Origin: an uncultured Owenweeksia sp.
GTDB taxonomy: Bacteria > Bacteroidota > Bacteroidia > Flavobacteriales > Schleiferiaceae
NCBI GenBank assembly: GCA_937146805.1
Contig: CAKZRR010000021.1
Coordinates: forward strand, 89,379-153,378
Direction of reading: 5' to 3'
DNA: 64,000 nt
In this document: in pieces, positions 61,949 through 64,000 of the stretch
How the letters are laid out: every line of letters begins with the position of its first letter
Position numbering within the stretch: the first letter of the stretch is position 1
Notes under the pieces: model-generated
What the model was told of the DNA's origin: nothing
Database searches by the model: none
What the model saw: only the letters and a program-made list of their open reading frames with translations
Position numbers and translations under genes: made by a program

Positions 61949-64000
61949 ATGTTTAGTAAATTCATTCATAGACCCGTATTTGCCATTGTCATTTCGGTGA
62001 TAATCGTGTTTGTAGGTTCATTAGCTATTAAGCAATTACCTATTTCTCAATTCCCGCAAATTGCCCCCACCACAGTAAATATATTTATCGCCTATCCTGG
62101 CGCTAGTGCTGATGTGTTAGTTAAATCCACCTTAATTACTCTTGAGAATTCTATTAACGGTGTACAAGGAATGCGTTATATGGCTACCGATGCCACCAGT
62201 GCTGGTGAGGCTACTTTGAGAGTAATTTTTGAACCAGGCACCGATCCTAATCAAGCGGTTATTAGGGTTAAAACTAGGGTAGATCAAGTAATGCCTCTTT
62301 TACCTCCACTTGTACAGAGAGAGGGAGTTATTATTACACCTATTCAACCTAGTATGTTGATGTATGTTAATCTATACAGTAAAGATAAAGATGCCGATCA
62401 AAAATTTCTCTACAACTATGCTAATGTAAATATGATTCCCGAAATAAAAAGAATTAAAGGGATTGTAAGAGCAAAAATATTGGGTAGTCGCCAATATGCT
62501 ATGAGGGTTTGGTTAAACCCAGATAGATTAAGAGCCTATAATCTTTCGGCAGAAGAAGTTATGACTGCCATGGAAGAACAGAGTATTATTGGTCGTCCAG
62601 GAAGATTAGGTAGAAGTTCTGGACAAACAGCACAATCGTTAGAATATGTATTAACCTATCAAGGAAGATATGAAACACCAGAAAAGTATGGTGATATTAT
62701 AGTAAAGGCAAATGAAGAGGGCGAAATTATACACTTAAAAGATGTTGCTAATGTAGAGTTAGGAACAGAATTCATGGATATATATTCCAACCTTGATGGA
62801 CTTCCTTCTGCTGCGATAGTTCTTAAACAATCTATGGGAAGTAATGCTAGTGAGGTGATTGACAAAGTAAAAGAAGAACTTGAGGTGATGAAAGAAAATT
62901 TCCCTCCTGGTATGGATTATAAAATTAGTTATGATGTTTCTCAATTCTTAGATGCTTCAATAGAGCAAGTTAACCACACATTAAGAGATGCTTTTATTTT
63001 AGTAGCCTTAGTTGTATTTCTCTTTTTAGGTGATTTACGTTCTACTTTAATTCCCATTTTGGCTGTGCCTGTATCGTTAGTAGGTGCATTTTTTGTGCTT
63101 CAATTATTTGGTATATCAATTAACCTGGTTACCCTGTTTGCTTTAGTATTGGCTATTGGCATTGTGGTGGATGATGCTATTGTGGTAGTAGAAGCTGTTC
63201 ATGCTAAAATGCACGAAGAAAATTTATCTCCTTATAATGCTGTTAAAGCCGTAATGGGCGAAATTGGTGGAGCTATTATTGCAATCACGCTAGTCATGGT
63301 ATCTGTGTTTTTACCTATTGCATTTATGTCTGGACCAGTTGGAGTGTTTTATCGCCAATTTTCCATTACAATGGTTAGTTCTATCATTTTATCAGCTATA
63401 GTAGCACTTACACTCACGCCAGTTCTTTGTGCTATGTTGCTAAAAAACACACATGGAAAACCTAGAAAAAAATCTATCATGAACCGCTTTATTGATTGGT
63501 TCAACAGAGGTTTTGAAAAACTAACAGGGAGATATGTTAAAGTGTTAAATGTAATTGTAAGTAGAAGAATTGTAACCTTTGGAATTCTTATCATTTTTGG
63601 ATTAGGAATATTTAGTGTAAATAAAATTCTTCCATCAGGTTTTATCCCAAATGAAGATCAAGGAACTATTTATGCCATTATCCAAACACCCCCAGGAGCA
63701 ACTCTAGAAAGAACAAACCAAGTAGCCGAAAAACTTCAAAAAATTTGTGAAGAAACAGAGGGAGTCGAATCAGTATCAGCATTAGCTGGATATGAAATAA
63801 TGACAGAAGGCAGAGGGTCTAATGCAGGAACTTGTTTAATTAATCTTAAACCTTGGTCGGACAGGCATCATTCTGTTCATGAAGTGATGGAAGAGCTAGA
63901 AGAAAAATCAAAAGAAATAGGCGAAGGAATTATTGAATTTTTTGAACCGCCAGCAGTACCAGGCTTTGGTTCTTCAGGAGGATTTTCTATGCGTTTGCTA
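61949..64000 (+). CDS. RND efflux transporter permease (AcrB/HAE1 family), N-terminal part
   Basis: 684 residues before the window ends, out of about 1040 typical. MFSKFIHRPVFAIVISVIIV opens the first TM helix. QLPISQFPQIAPTTVNIFIAYPGASADV is a strong HAE1 signature. TM helices 2-6 follow (ILVALVVFLFLGDLRSTLIP, AIGIVVDDAIVVVEAV with the proton-relay DD pair, IIAITLVMVSVFLPIAF, VALTLTPVLCAMLL). The large periplasmic domain continues to the edge. Proton-driven efflux with the adjacent adaptor. The gene looks AT-richer than its neighbours. Confidence 0.95.
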   Translation, partial: MFSKFIHRPVFAIVISVIIVFVGSLAIKQLPISQFPQIAPTTVNIFIAYPGASADVLVKSTLITLENSINGVQGMRYMATDATSAGEATLRVIFEPGTDPNQAVIRVKTRVDQVMPLLPPLVQREGVIITPIQPSMLMYVNLYSKDKDADQKFLYNYANVNMIPEIKRIKGIVRAKILGSRQYAMRVWLNPDRLRAYNLSAEEVMTAMEEQSIIGRPGRLGRSSGQTAQSLEYVLTYQGRYETPEKYGDIIVKANEEGEIIHLKDVANVELGTEFMDIYSNLDGLPSAAIVLKQSMGSNASEVIDKVKEELEVMKENFPPGMDYKISYDVSQFLDASIEQVNHTLRDAFILVALVVFLFLGDLRSTLIPILAVPVSLVGAFFVLQLFGISINLVTLFALVLAIGIVVDDAIVVVEAVHAKMHEENLSPYNAVKAVMGEIGGAIIAITLVMVSVFLPIAFMSGPVGVFYRQFSITMVSSIILSAIVALTLTPVLCAMLLKNTHGKPRKKSIMNRFIDWFNRGFEKLTGRYVKVLNVIVSRRIVTFGILIIFGLGIFSVNKILPSGFIPNEDQGTIYAIIQTPPGATLERTNQVAEKLQKICEETEGVESVSALAGYEIMTEGRGSNAGTCLINLKPWSDRHHSVHEVMEELEEKSKEIGEGIIEFFEPPAVPGFGSSGGFSMRLL

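Overview
This window looks like a chromosomal segment of a Bacteroidota bacterium, most likely a marine-type Flavobacteriales (Cryomorphaceae/Schleiferiaceae-like); that placement is inference. The evidence is several secreted proteins ending in type IX secretion (T9SS) type A sorting domains, a DUF2723 membrane glycosyltransferase-like protein, LytS/LytTR pairs, MacB-like ABC exporter genes, few Shine-Dalgarno sequences, and TAnnTTTG-type -7 promoter boxes, often only a few bases before the start codon.

Layout: 0-7 kb holds a partial M23 peptidase, a LamG T9SS protein, a DUF3108 protein, two tandem paralogous one-TM mini-proteins and leuS. 7-13 kb holds a beta-propeller sensor kinase, a TPR protein and a LytTR regulator, then an SPFH lipoprotein. 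13.4-21.6 kb holds tRNA-Gln, the DUF2723 protein, a polysaccharide deacetylase, a small decayed mobile/accessory patch (broken HigB-like toxin, intact HigA-like antitoxin, IS3 OrfA relic), a T9SS protein and an O-antigen-ligase/TPR protein. 21.6-24 kb is a cluster of poorly known envelope proteins. 24-33 kb holds an ABC exporter, M61 peptidase and two rhodaneses on the minus strand, divergent from a sigma-54 activator/kinase pair. 33-42.7 kb holds rlmN, an orphan PD-(D/E)XK-like protein, a polyprenyl synthase, an MscS channel, a second sigma-54 activator/kinase pair, pth, rplY, prs and tRNA-Leu. 42.8-46.4 kb holds a large SBBP-repeat T9SS protein and a sulfotransferase. 46.4-53.7 kb is a complete TPP-riboswitch-controlled thiamine operon (thiS-thiC-thiE-like-thiD-thiE-thiG-thiH-thiF/rhodanese). 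53.9-60 kb holds a secreted serine hydrolase, a LytS/LytTR pair with a small secreted protein, a GH3 hydrolase and an alpha/beta-hydrolase-like protein. 60.2-64 kb is an RND efflux locus, cut by the window end.

Most genes are ordinary housekeeping or envelope functions. The points most worth a second look are a sigma-54-like promoter with an upstream palindrome in the divergent region beside the first sigma-54 activator (30.35-30.46 kb), the frame-disrupting deletion in the HigB-like toxin next to an IS3 relic, a perfect 16-bp-arm hairpin inside pth, a 65-bp intergenic palindrome at 45.24 kb, a widespread-looking orphan nuclease-fold protein at 34.5 kb, and the recurring short-leader promoter arrangement. 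No CRISPR array, prophage or complete insertion sequence was seen.
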